Source: UBA1268 sp965662325 (GTDB taxonomy: Bacteria; Planctomycetota; Planctomycetia; Pirellulales; UBA1268). From it: 64,000 nt of DNA. Positions 8,255 through 18,700 of the stretch are shown one piece after another; position 1 is the stretch's first letter; each line of letters starts with the position of its first letter. Under the pieces are notes generated by a model. The model saw nothing but the letters and a program-made list of their open reading frames with translations. It had not been told where the DNA came from and made no database searches. Position numbers and translations under genes: made by a program. Location: NCBI GenBank assembly GCA_965662325.1, contig CBFIHW010000001.1:1-64000 (forward strand), in the 5' to 3' direction.

Positions 8255-9615
8255 GTCTCCCGGAACGTACCGCTGGTGTTGAGTCAGAGCGAACTGTGCT
8301 TGTCGGTGTGTATATCAATGCGCCGGCGAATCCCAAAAACCCATTGTTGGAGTTGTCGGGCCTGGCAATCACGGCAGGTGCAGACGTTGTGGCCGAATTG
8401 GTCCAGCGTAGACACGAACCAGATCAGCGGACATATATTGGCCGAGGGAAACTCAAAGAACTTTTGTCTGTTGTTGAGCATTACGATGCCGATGTTGTCA
8501 TGTTTGACAATGATCTTTCACCGGCACAAATAAGAAACCTTGAGCATGAGTTGAATTGCAAAGTGCTGGATCGCTCAGAGGTCATCCTTGATATATTTGC
8601 TGCACGTGCACGAACGTATGAAGCGAGGTTGGCTGTAGAGTTAGCGCAGTTGGAGTATTCGTTGCCTAGGCTTAAGCGAATGTGGACACACCTCTCACGG
8701 CTGAAGATGGGTATCGGGATGCGGGGTCCTGGTGAAAAGCAGCTTGAAGTGGACCGGCGGCTTGTCGAAAAGAGGATTCATGAACTGAAGCAGGAATTGT
8801 TAGTTATTCATCGTCGCCGTGAGAGACAGGTTGCAGCGAGGCATGAGCAGCAAACGGTGTCTCTTGTTGGTTATACAAATGCAGGAAAAAGCACTCTGCT
8901 CAACACCCTCACTCACGCAGACGTCCTTGCTGAAGACAAACTCTTTGCCACACTGGACACTCGTACCAGACGATGGAAACTGCCAAGTTGGGGGCCGGTG
9001 TTATTAAGTGATACTGTTGGCTTCATTCGTGATTTACCGCATCATCTGATTGCAAGCTTTAAGGCAACGCTTGAAGAGACTCAGCAAGCCGACTTGCTGC
9101 TTCATGTGGCAGACGCTTCGAGTCCGTTTGTTGAAAATCAGATTAAAGCAGTCCATTCGGTACTCGAAGAGCTATGTGTTGATGTAAAAGACACGATACT
9201 TGTTTTGAATAAACTCGATGCGGTGACCGATCGCATTACACGAAATCGATTGTGTGATAGGTATCCTTATGCGGTAGGTGTCTCTGCTCAAACAGGTGAT
9301 GGCCTTGAAGAGCTTGCGGTACGTACGAGTGATGCTCTGGGGCGAAGCTTTCGGAATGTTGAAGTAGAAACGGATTGTGGGAACGGCCGTCTTTTGGCTT
9401 GGCTTGCTAAGCATGGCGAAGTTCTGTCGAAGCGATTTGGTGATGAGCGAATGATAATTCACTGCCGTATACCACCGGCAGTTCTGGGGCGTATCGATCC
9501 AGATGAAGCAACGGTAAGAGATTGTGATAATGAGTTGCACGAGCAGTTACACTCTCGATTGTCCTCTTCAATACAGTCTCCCATAACGGAGGCTACATCA
9601 CGTGTCGTGTCATAA
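8251..9615 (+). CDS. hflX: GTPase HflX
   Basis: Ribosome-associated GTPase, known in other bacteria to split stalled or heat-damaged 70S ribosomes. The N-terminal HflX domain includes the glycine-rich loop region ending IGMRGPGEKQLEVDRR. The G domain has G1 GYTNAGKSTLLN, G3 DTVGFIRDLP and G4 LNKLD. 454 residues, within family range. It starts with GTG 8251, overlapping the rsgA stop, with GGAGG at 8236-8240. Its end overlaps the start of the next gene by 14 bases. Confidence 0.95.
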   Translation: MSLPERTAGVESERTVLVGVYINAPANPKNPLLELSGLAITAGADVVAELVQRRHEPDQRTYIGRGKLKELLSVVEHYDADVVMFDNDLSPAQIRNLEHELNCKVLDRSEVILDIFAARARTYEARLAVELAQLEYSLPRLKRMWTHLSRLKMGIGMRGPGEKQLEVDRRLVEKRIHELKQELLVIHRRRERQVAARHEQQTVSLVGYTNAGKSTLLNTLTHADVLAEDKLFATLDTRTRRWKLPSWGPVLLSDTVGFIRDLPHHLIASFKATLEETQQADLLLHVADASSPFVENQIKAVHSVLEELCVDVKDTILVLNKLDAVTDRITRNRLCDRYPYAVGVSAQTGDGLEELAVRTSDALGRSFRNVEVETDCGNGRLLAWLAKHGEVLSKRFGDERMIIHCRIPPAVLGRIDPDEATVRDCDNELHEQLHSRLSSSIQSPITEATSRVVS

Positions 9616-10402
9616 AGTGAGAGATCTTTCTGGGAAATGTGGTATTTTGACCGGGGCGACTTCCGGTGTAGGCAGGGCACTTGCAAAGTTGCTTGCGGAG
9701 CGAGGTGCACGGCTTGTCATTTCAGGTCGCCGTGAATCACGGTTGATCGATCTCGCCTCAGAATATCCTGGATCGCTTATTCCTCTTTCCGGGGATATTA
9801 CGAATAGTGAATTTCAGGAGGAGCTTGTCAGAAGTGCAAAGGCAGCATTTGGTAGTATCGATTTGGTCGTCGCAGCGGCAGGAGCCGGAGCAGTCGGACC
9901 GTTCTCAGAGTCATCGTTGAATACGATGAGGAGTGTATTTGAAATTGATTTTTTTGCTCCAGTAGAGCTTGTCTACAAATCGCTTCCGCTACTAGAGAAT
10001 GGTCATGCGCCAGCTGTTGTATTGATTGGTTCGATACTCGGAGTGCATCCGCTACCCTTGCATGGCGGGTACGCAGCAGCAAAAGCCGCGTTGCATGGGT
10101 TCGCTAGTGCAGTGCGGCCAGAATTGGCTTCTCTCGGTATTGATGTACATGTTGCAATACTTGGCCCGACCGAATCAGAATTCTGGGACAATCTTGTTGC
10201 TGGCGAACGGGCCAGCTGGTCGCAGGGTCGTCCCTTGCCGGCAGAGACTACAGCCGCAGCGATTATTGCTGCACTTGAACGCGGAAGGGCTACTGTGATC
10301 CCAGGCTGGCGAGCAAAGACGTATGTCTTTTTATCACGATTTTTTCCAGCCCTTATTGATTTATTTGTTCGCTGGAAACGTCGATATCTTCGCCAATCGT
10401 GA
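9602..10402 (+). CDS. Short-chain dehydrogenase/reductase (SDR)
   Basis: A 266-residue classical SDR, an NAD(P)-dependent oxidoreductase of unknown substrate. It has the cofactor motif TGATSGVG near residue 19, a catalytic Ser (VLIGSILG) and the active-site YxxxK (YAAAK, about residue 159). The C-terminus after the fold is hydrophobic then basic (FLSRFFPALIDLFVRWKRR), suggesting membrane association. Start GTG 9602 lies nine bases after GGAGG and inside the end of hflX. The last 50 bases overlap the end of mtdB on the other strand. Confidence 0.88.
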   Translation: MSCHKVRDLSGKCGILTGATSGVGRALAKLLAERGARLVISGRRESRLIDLASEYPGSLIPLSGDITNSEFQEELVRSAKAAFGSIDLVVAAAGAGAVGPFSESSLNTMRSVFEIDFFAPVELVYKSLPLLENGHAPAVVLIGSILGVHPLPLHGGYAAAKAALHGFASAVRPELASLGIDVHVAILGPTESEFWDNLVAGERASWSQGRPLPAETTAAAIIAALERGRATVIPGWRAKTYVFLSRFFPALIDLFVRWKRRYLRQS

Positions 10403-11246
10403 GTAATTCCTCTGCATCGAGCCATTGGTCGTTGGTTTGGAAAAGCTGCTGAATCGCTGCCTTGTGGAGTTTCATTTTTATTTCTCCGACGCCAAGGGCG
10501 CCGTAAAGAATTTTTGTACCATCCCGTCGCGCGGCATCGGTAACCTGGATGCCAGCTATTCCAACTGGCGGCACCGCATTGAGGTCAATGTAGACCGTGG
10601 TGGAAATCGCTTGTGCAAATTGTGCTTCAGTAAGCATCTCGACACCAGGCCCACCTGCCGAAACAATTAGATCGACGGAGCCAATTATCTTCTCAAGCAT
10701 TTTGGTTGAAGCAGGCTCGAAGTGAGCGAGAGGGAGTTTTTTGCTGAGTAGCTTGCAGTGTTGGGATGCATGCTCAAAAGATCGTGAGGCAAGAAGAACG
10801 TGGACTCCTTGATTCGCAAGAAGCCGGCTCACTCTTTGTCCAACAGGGCCAGTGCCACCGAGTACAAGAGCTTGGTACGCTTTTGACCTAGTCAGGGTCT
10901 GGAATGAAATATGTCGCTTTGCTGCAAGAATCGTTGCGGCTGCGGTTGTGTTTGCACCAGCTGGGTCAATGAAGACGCTAACACGAACAGAATTGAGAAA
11001 AGTCTTTGAAATCTGGGAAGCAATCTCTTCTACTCGAGTAATATTTTTGCCTCCAAGGAAAATGCTCGTTGAAGCAAGATCGGATACTCCGCGGGTGAAC
11101 ATTGCTCCATGGACCAGTGAAATAACATTCTCTGGTGAGACGTTGCCGTGTCGCAAAAGAACGTCGACACCCGCATCAACAGCAACAATCGCATCGAATG
11201 AGCAGGGTTGTGGATCAACATCAAGTTGCAAGAGAATTTTCTTCAT
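10353..11246 (-). CDS. mtdB: NAD(P)-dependent methylene-tetrahydromethanopterin dehydrogenase
   Basis: Oxidises methylene-H4MPT to methenyl-H4MPT in the formaldehyde oxidation pathway. 297 residues. The N-terminal MtdB/MtdA-type half (KKILLQLDVDPQPCSFDAIVAVDAG, then LVHGAMFTRG and FLGG) is followed by a Rossmann domain with LVLGGTGPVGQRV at about residue 130 and the family region IDLNAVPPVGI. It is downstream of fae on the same strand, with a strong hairpin in the 85-base gap that may lower read-through. Its 3' end overlaps the SDR gene tail to tail. MtdA from methylotrophs is an alternative name, but the gene company favours MtdB. Confidence 0.93.
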   Translation of the reverse strand: MKKILLQLDVDPQPCSFDAIVAVDAGVDVLLRHGNVSPENVISLVHGAMFTRGVSDLASTSIFLGGKNITRVEEIASQISKTFLNSVRVSVFIDPAGANTTAAATILAAKRHISFQTLTRSKAYQALVLGGTGPVGQRVSRLLANQGVHVLLASRSFEHASQHCKLLSKKLPLAHFEPASTKMLEKIIGSVDLIVSAGGPGVEMLTEAQFAQAISTTVYIDLNAVPPVGIAGIQVTDAARRDGTKILYGALGVGEIKMKLHKAAIQQLFQTNDQWLDAEELLTIGEDIDVSSEQINQ

Positions 11247-11286
11247 GGAAGAAAGTTAGCCTAGTCAGTCATGTTCCGAAGATCGA

Positions 11287-11319
11287 GGCCTGCAGGCCAA
11301 AGGTATCAGCCTGCAGGCC
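11287..11319 (-). terminator. 11-bp GC-rich hairpin between fae and mtdB
   Basis: GGCCTGCAGGC at 11287-11297 and its exact complement GCCTGCAGGCC at 11309-11319 form an 11-bp stem with an 11-base loop. Each arm is itself nearly palindromic around CTGCAG. It lies a few bases after the fae stop and before the mtdB start. There is no U-run on the minus strand, so it could be a weak terminator, an mRNA-stabilising structure or a protein site. Confidence 0.5.
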
Positions 11320-11331
11320 ATTCGTTTTGCA

Positions 11332-11826
11332 CTAGAAGCCACGGAATGGGTGCGCAGAATCTTTTCCTGCGATCATTTCATCTGCTGTAGGCTTGCCGTG
11401 CATGGCGTTCGTAATTGAGTCAAGTGTTGCCTTGTAGTTATTGTCATAAATCTTCTTGTCATCCTCTGCCAACCAGTGAATGAATACGCCACAAACGATA
11501 ACAAGATCTTCGGCTTGATCTTTGGGAATAACTCCACTTTCAACACTATCTGCAACGGCTTTGGCGACTGCTGCTTGTGCAGGACCAAACATCTGAACTG
11601 CCTGTTTTGCTCCCTTGATGGTTACTTTCGTAATCATCACTGTGGCAGGCTTGACAGCAAGATTTGGTGTCAGCACTGCGAGCAGGTTGGAATGCCCCTC
11701 GCTCTGGCGTGAAAGTGCGTTGGCAAACGCTATCCCGACAGGACCGTCCTTGGTGCCAATCAATAAATCGATATGAGCAACTTCATTGCCATCACCGGCT
11801 AACGATTCACCTATAAACATCGACAT
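11332..11826 (-). CDS. fae: Formaldehyde-activating enzyme
   Basis: Condenses formaldehyde with H4MPT to give methylene-H4MPT. 164 residues from ATG 11826, preceded by GAGGAG at normal distance; upstream in-frame starts would add an unconserved tail. Typical sequence: MFIGESLAGDGNEVAHIDLLIG with the catalytic His (His18 here, His17 in the Methylobacterium enzyme), DGPVGIAFANALS, and the C-terminal KPTADEMIAGK. Fae feeds MtdB (next gene) and Mch (29.4 kb). It diverges from the ATP-grasp gene across 169 bases that should hold both promoters. Confidence 0.96.
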   Translation of the reverse strand: MSMFIGESLAGDGNEVAHIDLLIGTKDGPVGIAFANALSRQSEGHSNLLAVLTPNLAVKPATVMITKVTIKGAKQAVQMFGPAQAAVAKAVADSVESGVIPKDQAEDLVIVCGVFIHWLAEDDKKIYDNNYKATLDSITNAMHGKPTADEMIAGKDSAHPFRGF

Positions 11827-11995
11827 GTGCGAGATCTCCTCGAAACGAGTGCAAAAGTGCTGATGGTCTATCGCAGGATGAAGTATCCTGCTAGGCGAAA
11901 AGGTATCGTATGGAGGCGTTATCAGCAATGAGGCGAAGTTTGCTATCTTCAAGATAACGTTTTCGGGACGTAGTAATCTGTGGGTTCAATGCCGG

Positions 11996-13177
11996 GTGTG
12001 TACAAATTTGCTTGTTATTGGTGCTAGTGCCCGTGCTTTCGCAGCATCGGCATGTCGTCTTGGAATAAAGGTCAATGCTATTGATCTTTTCGGAGATCAA
12101 GATCTTCGAGAGATTTGTGGCCGGGTGGTGCAGGTTCATGCAAACGACTATCCGAATGGCTTGCCTGCAATCGCGGCAACATTTCCGGAATGCCCTGTGG
12201 TGTATACAGGTGGTCTGGAAAACCATGTCAAAGTTCTCCGCAGGCTGTCGGCCGCAAGGACGCTTATAGGAAATGTTCCAGAAACGGTAAAAAAAGTTAG
12301 AGATCCGGCTTTCGTTCAACAGTTAGCTCACAAAAACGGCTGCAGCTATCCAGCGACTTTTTCTCATTCGTCTGGTTTGCCAAAGGACGGAACATATCTG
12401 AGAAAACCAATAGCTAGCGTTGGTGGTGCTGGGATTACGCCATGGCTCGGTTTCTCTGGAAAATCTTGTGCCAGTGGTGAACTCTGGCAAGAGTTTGTTG
12501 CAGGAATTCCAATGTCCGCCAGCTTATTGGTAAGCCCAGAAGGGATTGAAGTGCTCAGTATCTTCCGGCAACTCATTGGACGTGGGTGGTGTCGAGCCAA
12601 GCAGTTTAGCTTTTGTGGTGCCGTTGAACTTTCAAATGCGGGCTTACAGAAAGAAACGTATAAGCGGTTGTTCCAGTTCGCGAGTGCTCTTGCTGAAGAA
12701 GCAAGCCTTATAGGACTCATTGGCATTGATTTTGTAATGCCCCGAAAGATGACAAGAAAATCGATTGGAAAGCCAACTATTCTTGAGGTCAACCCGAGGC
12801 CCACAGCCACGATGGAGTTGACTGAACGTCGTACTGGCCAGAGTCAGGCGGGGCTACATCTTTATGCAAACGGTTTTCCATTGCCTGCGAAGTCACTTGT
12901 TTCAACAGGTGGACCAGATGTCTGTTGGGGGAAAGCGGTTGTGTTTGCTGAGAAACCGCTTTATGTCTCTGCGTCTTTTGATCACCATCTCACAAGGTGT
13001 GCCTCGTTTATTGAGGATCGCAGTCCGGGATGGCCAATGATTACAGATAGGCCGTGCTGTGGGACTGTCATTCAAGCTGGCCACCCAATTACGACTATTT
13101 TTGCATCAGCCCAAACACCGGGCAGTGTGCTTCGTAGTCTGCGAGAGCATGTTGGTGAAATTGTGCGAGTTCTTTGA
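11996..13177 (+). CDS. ATP-grasp protein of the H4MPT gene set
   Basis: A 393-residue ATP-grasp enzyme, expected to join a carboxylate to an amine or thiol using ATP. The N-terminus is a pre-ATP-grasp alpha/beta fold (LLVIGASARAFAASA). The middle has the lysine/glycine loop region (LRKPIASVGGAGITPW). The metal-binding end is IGIDFVMP ... PTILEVNPRPTATMEL. Similar ATP-grasp genes occur beside fae/mch in methylotroph and planctomycete H4MPT clusters and are thought to help make or modify the cofactor; the exact substrate is not known to me. Start GTG 11996 has no clear ribosome binding site. Confidence 0.8.
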   Translation: MCTNLLVIGASARAFAASACRLGIKVNAIDLFGDQDLREICGRVVQVHANDYPNGLPAIAATFPECPVVYTGGLENHVKVLRRLSAARTLIGNVPETVKKVRDPAFVQQLAHKNGCSYPATFSHSSGLPKDGTYLRKPIASVGGAGITPWLGFSGKSCASGELWQEFVAGIPMSASLLVSPEGIEVLSIFRQLIGRGWCRAKQFSFCGAVELSNAGLQKETYKRLFQFASALAEEASLIGLIGIDFVMPRKMTRKSIGKPTILEVNPRPTATMELTERRTGQSQAGLHLYANGFPLPAKSLVSTGGPDVCWGKAVVFAEKPLYVSASFDHHLTRCASFIEDRSPGWPMITDRPCCGTVIQAGHPITTIFASAQTPGSVLRSLREHVGEIVRVL

Positions 13178-13192
13178 GAAGGGGAGCTGTTC

Positions 13193-13708
13193 TTAGCCCG
13201 CAAGCCTGCGGTTTGTGGTGTCCTCATTCGCTTCAGCAAGAAAATGCATTAAGTAGGCATCCTCTGTGGTGTCTTGGTAGAAGTCACGCAGAACACTTGT
13301 TGCAAGAAATCCTAGTGAACGGAAAAAAACTTGAGCAGGAAGATTCGTTTCGCGGACTTCCAAAACAATTCGGTTGCGTCTTTGAGGGCTGAGTTTAGAG
13401 ATTAATTTTGTCAGCATTGCTGTACCGATTCCCAGTCGTCTGTGCGTGCGCGCGACGGCAAAGTTTAGAATATGTACTTTTGTCCGGTGGAGTTCGTAAA
13501 GCATGTAGCCCACAACGCCACCACTTATTTCGGCAACCATACCAATGCAGTTGCGTTGTCGTAAGCATCGGGTGAAATCAGTATCCGCCCAAGGGAACTC
13601 AAATGATTCTTCCTCAATACAGAGGATTTCAGCCATGTCTCGACGGATCATCCAGCGAATTTGCACCTGGTCGGTTGAGGAAAGCTGGTGGTCGTAGGTG
13701 GTTTTCAC
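13193..13708 (-). CDS. GNAT N-acetyltransferase, RimI-like
   Basis: 171 residues with one GNAT fold that transfers acetyl from acetyl-CoA. The landmarks are IRRDMAEILCIEEESFEFPW (the RimI-type start), VGYMLYE, LNFAVARTHRRLGIGTAML (the R-x-x-x-G-x-G/A acetyl-CoA loop) and LEVRETNLPAQVFFRSLGF. RimI proteins acetylate the N-terminus of ribosomal protein S18. The match is good in pattern, but GNAT proteins are easily misassigned. It is convergent with the ATP-grasp gene, 15 bases apart. Confidence 0.85.
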   Translation of the reverse strand: MKTTYDHQLSSTDQVQIRWMIRRDMAEILCIEEESFEFPWADTDFTRCLRQRNCIGMVAEISGGVVGYMLYELHRTKVHILNFAVARTHRRLGIGTAMLTKLISKLSPQRRNRIVLEVRETNLPAQVFFRSLGFLATSVLRDFYQDTTEDAYLMHFLAEANEDTTNRRLAG

Positions 13709-13953
13709 AGAATTTTCTCCGAAGATCTCTTTATCTCAGCATATGAAATAAGTCAGGAATTACGTGCGTTCGCACTGTTAACTTGCTTGTTCGCCAGTTT
13801 TGCTTTGGCGAGACGCTAGCAGGTCTCGACGAGCCAACCAAGATGTTTCCTGCCCATGAAACTGCCTTGACCGCCTCGCAGGAAGTGCCTACTTTCCCCG
13901 GGTCTGCCAGCCTCCGTTCTGTGCTGGCTTCACCTCGGTTGTTGGATGGTTGC

Positions 13954-15732
13954 ATGAACTGGTTGCACATGCTTTCGCAACGAATGCGAGGCTATATATA
14001 TTGCGGACTTATTTGTTGCATCGTTCTCGGTGTGATGGTGCTCGGGTGCGCTGGCCCTGCTATTCGTAGTCAAAGCCCAGAGCTTGAGGCTTTGGTGGCG
14101 GTCGAATCTGCAACACAACTTGTAGGCGACTATGCTTCGCCGTGGGGACTCCATAGCCAGCGAATCGAGCGAGCTGCACTTATTACCGGCTTGCCTGATA
14201 CGGGCAGTGATCCGCCGCCTGACCCACGTCGGCAGATGCTCTTAGAGGACATGCAAGCAAGAGGAGTGGTCGATCCAAATCGCTTGCTTGCGTCTCGGTC
14301 AACTGCGCTTGCTTGGGTAAGCGGAACACTCCATCCGGGTATTCGTAAGGGTGAAAGATTTGACGTGACTGTTGAAGTGCCTGGAAATCACGACACCACA
14401 AGTCTTGCTGGTGGTTGGCTTATGGAGGCACGGCTCGTTGAGATGGCGGTTCTAGGGAACCGTATTCGTGATGGTCATACACTCGGCGTGGCAGAGGGCC
14501 CATTGCTCGTCGATCCGGTTTCTGCTGGGGGAGTGGATTCAATTGCAACTCTTCGTGGTCGAGTACCCGGTGGTGGTGTGTCGTTGACTTCACGGTCGAT
14601 CGGTTTGTCGATTCATCCGGAACATCGGTCTGTCAGTCTGTCGAAACGGATTGGCGATTGTATAAATGAAAGATTTCACGCAATTATTCGAGGCGTGAAG
14701 CGTGGTGTTGCAACTCCGAAAACAGACCGCTTTATTGAACTTGAGGTTCCCGAAGTTTATAAGAATAATTTAGGGCGTTATGTCAGTGTTGTTCGGTCGT
14801 TGGCGGTTGCCGAGCCGAGTGGTAATCGTCATGCAAGGTTGGAACTTCTCTCAAGGCAACTTGAAGATCCTGTTACTGCACCACGAGCTGCGGTACGACT
14901 TGAAGCCATTGGGAAAGAAGCAATCGGCACGCTTCGTAAGGGGCTCAAATCAACAGATGCGGAGGTGCGTTTTGTCTCAGCTGAAGCGCTTGCATATCTC
15001 GGGGAGTCACTTGCGGCCGAAAAACTTGCGGAGGCATCTCGTGAACTGAGAAGTGCTCGACCGAAAGCATTAGCGGCACTTGCAATCTTGGATGATGCGA
15101 ATGGTATCGATGCACTTCGTTCCCTTCTGGATAGTCGCAGTGCAGAAACCCGTTATGGTGCGTTCCGTGGACTTTCTATGATTGATCCCAGCTTGCCTGA
15201 TATTCGGGGGGACATGTTGGGTGAAGCATGTCGGCTTCATGTTATTGATGTGTCAGGGGAGCCTCTGATTCACGCTACAAGAGCGGCACGGGCAGAGGTG
15301 GTGCTCTTTGGAGATTCACATCCTGTGAGTAACGGGCTTCGAGTTGAAGCAGGGCCATCAATTGTAGTTGTGGTGGAAGAAAATTGTGCAGTCGTAAGCT
15401 GCTTTAGGCCAGATGAACCGGACCTGATAAAGGAAGTGGACTCGCAGGTAGAAGATATCCTTCATGCGATTGTGGAATGTGGAGGAGGATATCCAGATGT
15501 TATCCAGTTTTTGCAACAGGCAACAGCAAAACGAAGTGTGCAAAGTCGGCTTGCGTTTGATGCGATCCCTACAGAGTTTGACGGGCGGCTCAGCGTTCCG
15601 CGAGAAGTCGTAAATAGGAAACAAGATGTAAAGGAAGAGGATGATCAAAGTAAGGGTGACGATAACAGAGGCGATTCAGAAAGTTACTGGCCTTCTCTGT
15701 TTGACACAGCCCTGCTGGAAGCCGGCGCATGA
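13954..15732 (+). CDS. FlgI-like lipoprotein with HEAT repeats
   Basis: About 592 residues. A hydrophobic segment ends in VMVLGC, a lipobox, so the mature protein should be a lipoprotein starting at Cys. Next comes a region like the flagellar P-ring protein FlgI (YASPWGLHSQRIERAALITGL ... GIRKGERFDVTVEVP). After about residue 300 there are HEAT-like helical repeats (DAEVRFVSAEALAYLGESLAAEKL and RSAETRYGAFRGLSMIDP). The tail is acidic. No flagellar gene is nearby, so a P-ring role is doubtful. Start uncertain: ATG 13954, 13969 or 13984 all keep the signal; the open frame upstream to 13783 looks non-coding. It overlaps the smc start by four bases (ATGA). Confidence 0.75.
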   Translation: MNWLHMLSQRMRGYIYCGLICCIVLGVMVLGCAGPAIRSQSPELEALVAVESATQLVGDYASPWGLHSQRIERAALITGLPDTGSDPPPDPRRQMLLEDMQARGVVDPNRLLASRSTALAWVSGTLHPGIRKGERFDVTVEVPGNHDTTSLAGGWLMEARLVEMAVLGNRIRDGHTLGVAEGPLLVDPVSAGGVDSIATLRGRVPGGGVSLTSRSIGLSIHPEHRSVSLSKRIGDCINERFHAIIRGVKRGVATPKTDRFIELEVPEVYKNNLGRYVSVVRSLAVAEPSGNRHARLELLSRQLEDPVTAPRAAVRLEAIGKEAIGTLRKGLKSTDAEVRFVSAEALAYLGESLAAEKLAEASRELRSARPKALAALAILDDANGIDALRSLLDSRSAETRYGAFRGLSMIDPSLPDIRGDMLGEACRLHVIDVSGEPLIHATRAARAEVVLFGDSHPVSNGLRVEAGPSIVVVVEENCAVVSCFRPDEPDLIKEVDSQVEDILHAIVECGGGYPDVIQFLQQATAKRSVQSRLAFDAIPTEFDGRLSVPREVVNRKQDVKEEDDQSKGDDNRGDSESYWPSLFDTALLEAGA

Positions 15733-18700
15733 TAACACTGAAGGCCCTGGAGCTTTTCGGATTCAAGAGTTTTGCTGACCGGACGCGATTTGAGTTTCCG
15801 GAAGGCATTACCGTTGTTGTTGGTCCAAATGGCTCCGGAAAATCAAATGTAGTAGATGCAATCAAGTGGGTGCTTGGTGAGCAATCTGTTCGTAATCTCA
15901 GGGGCAAAGCGTCTACGGATGTCATCTTTGCTGGTTCAGCAGCAAGAAAGGCACTCAATGCTGCTGAAGTTTCCCTTATCTTCGACAATACTACTCGCCA
16001 ACTTCCCGTCGAATCGGATGAAGTCCGAATTATGCGACGGGTTTATAGGAGTGGAGAAAGCGAATACCTTGTCAATGATGGTATCAGCAGACTCCGAGAT
16101 ATTCGTGAAATTCTCAGCGGTACAGGTGCAGCGACAGACTCATATAGTGTTATTGAGCAAGGTCGAGTAGATGCCTTGCTGGTTGCTTCTGGTAAGGAGC
16201 GGCGAGCCGTTTTTGAAGAGGCTGCTGGGATTACAAAATTTCGATCACGTCGGGCCGAAGCTATTCGTCGTCTCGATCGAACAGAGCAAAATCGCCAGCG
16301 TTTAGCAGATATTGTAGGTGAGGTCGCATCTCGATTAGATACGGTCAAAAAACAGGCTAGCCGGGCTCGTCGATGGAAGCGGATGACAGAAAGGTTGCAG
16401 GCCCTACGTTTTGCCGCAGCATCCGCTGACCTTGTTGGTGTGAATGCTTTGCTCGACGAGGTGTCGCTGTCAATCGCAGAGTCACAAAGACGTTCTGAAG
16501 AGGCTCAAGCTGAGAAAGTAGCTGCCGGAATAGAAATTAAGCGTCTCGACGAACAGCAGAAAGAGATCGATCCGAAGCTCACGACGGTTCAAGAAGAGTT
16601 AGCGGCTGATCGTGAAAATGTTGTTGCAATGGAGGCAAGACGTGAGGCCTTGCGAGTGCGATGCATTGAGGTAGAGGAAGAACTCGCTTCGGCAGTCAGC
16701 TATGTTCGTGCGACTGAGGCCCAGCTCCAGGTGACGCATCAGGCAATCGCTGCCATTCAGGAGGATTACAGTTCGGCGTCGGCCGATTTGCGTCACGTTG
16801 AGGGCGAGTTGCGTCAACAAGAGAAGGCAATTGTAGGTTCGCGTGAAGACGCTCAAACAGCTCAAAGGCGACTGTCGGAATTGCGGAATGCCAAAGAGCG
16901 GCAGTCTCTTGATTATCAGAAATTCGAGGCCGTTGTCGTTCAGCGGAAAGCGGAAGCGAAAGCGGCTTTGGATGCGGTGGAGCGAAATCAGAACGAATTG
17001 GATAAGTCATGGGCCTTGGTACATCGCCTGGAAGAAAGTTCTGCATCACTCGAAGGCACGGTCGATGTTCTCGGCCAGCGCCGTGTGGATTTGCAGGCTC
17101 GGCACGATCAGCTTGATGTTGAACAGCAAAGTGCTACGCAGAAAGTCGAACAGGCTTGGCAGAACCTCGCTGAGACACAGGGCCGACTTGAGTCACTTCG
17201 TGATCGTCAGAAATTACTTGAAGATTTAATTACGTCTCATGAAGGTGTCTCTGAGGCCACTCGCCAGGTGCTCGATCGTTTTGCCGACGACATACCAGGC
17301 TTGTATGGCCTGCCGGCTGATCTCATCGTCGTCAACAGTCAATGGGCTGGCCTTGTTGACATAGCGGTTGGAGTGCTTGGTCAGAGGCTTGTTGTGGAGC
17401 GCCTCTCAGATATGCTTGACTGGTATGAACGCTGGCAGAATTCTTCATCTGCCCTTGGGCTGGCCTCGACAAGTGGCCGTGTCGGTTTTCTCGCGGTTGA
17501 TAAGTTGCCTGACCCTCCCTCGTTGAACCTATTAGAAATTTTTGGTGAGGGTGAGACTGGTGTCGTTGGCAGGCTTGATAATCTTGTTTCAGATGAGTTC
17601 GAAGAAAAAAGTACGGGTGAGCAGCACGCTGCACCTGATTCAATTTATGAATATGGGCCAGAGCCGCTTCGCAAGAAGGCAGCACCGCAGAACGACGGGA
17701 CTGATATAAGCGATCTATTGAAGAAACGGCTGCTTGGTCGGATCTGGATTGTTGAATCGATCACCGTGGTACGGCGGGTCATCGAACGTATGCCCCCCGG
17801 ATTGGTTTTCCTCGATCGAGCAGGTAGTTGGCTGTCGAGTGACGGCGGATTTGAGGCAGGAGCGAGCGGAGCCGGCGCAGGGCTTGTTTCTCGTCACAGC
17901 GAGTTGCGTGCTGTGAAAACAGATCAAAAGACAGTTCTGGTATCTGTGCGCGATGCCAAGAATGAATTACAGACTTGCCAAAAGAAGCTCGAATGTTTGC
18001 GGGAAGAACAGAAACATCTTGTTGCCAAACAGCATGAATTAGCAGAGTCGATAGCGTCTAGCAGGAGCGAGCAGCAGCGGTTTAAGCGAGAAATGATTGT
18101 GGTTCGTAGTCAGGTTGATGAACAGCAGCAGGCGTTACATAAAGCAGAGGCTCAAGCCGTGGCGGCAGCTGATGCTGTTCGTTCTGCTACGATTGAGAGT
18201 GGGAACATTACGGCCGAGATTACCAGAACCGAAAAGACGCTTGAAGAGGTTGAGTCGAATCTCGAGTCACTCGGCCAGTCGCACGAGCAGGTGCTTGAAC
18301 GTATAGAAGGGTTTCGCGACCAGTTGTCTATTTGTAGAGAGCGTGTAGCTGGGCTTGAGGCAACTATCATCGCAAAGCAGGCTGATAAAGCTCGGCAGGA
18401 AGCAGAGTCGGCTGCGGCAGTGGTAAAAGAGAATGCCATTAAGGAAAGGGCGTCTCGTATTGACCTCGACTTGCTTGCCGCTGGTGATAAGTATGCAGAA
18501 GCGTGCTTGTTGGCAGAGCGATCAGCTCGACGGGTCTCAACGCTAGTCAACAAGCGAATGGCGATTCGTCTTGCCGAAAAGAAAGCCACAAATGTTCTTG
18601 ATGCTGCTCGGGAAACTCTTCAGCAATGTAGCTCAATTAGCCATGCTGCTGACCTAAAAAAAGAAACGGCTATGCATCAGCGAACGCGTGTCTTGGAACG

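Noticed and set aside
13954..15732. True flagellar P-ring protein FlgI
   Set aside because: The protein is a lipoprotein with HEAT repeats, lacks the full FlgI length match and has no flagellar neighbours.
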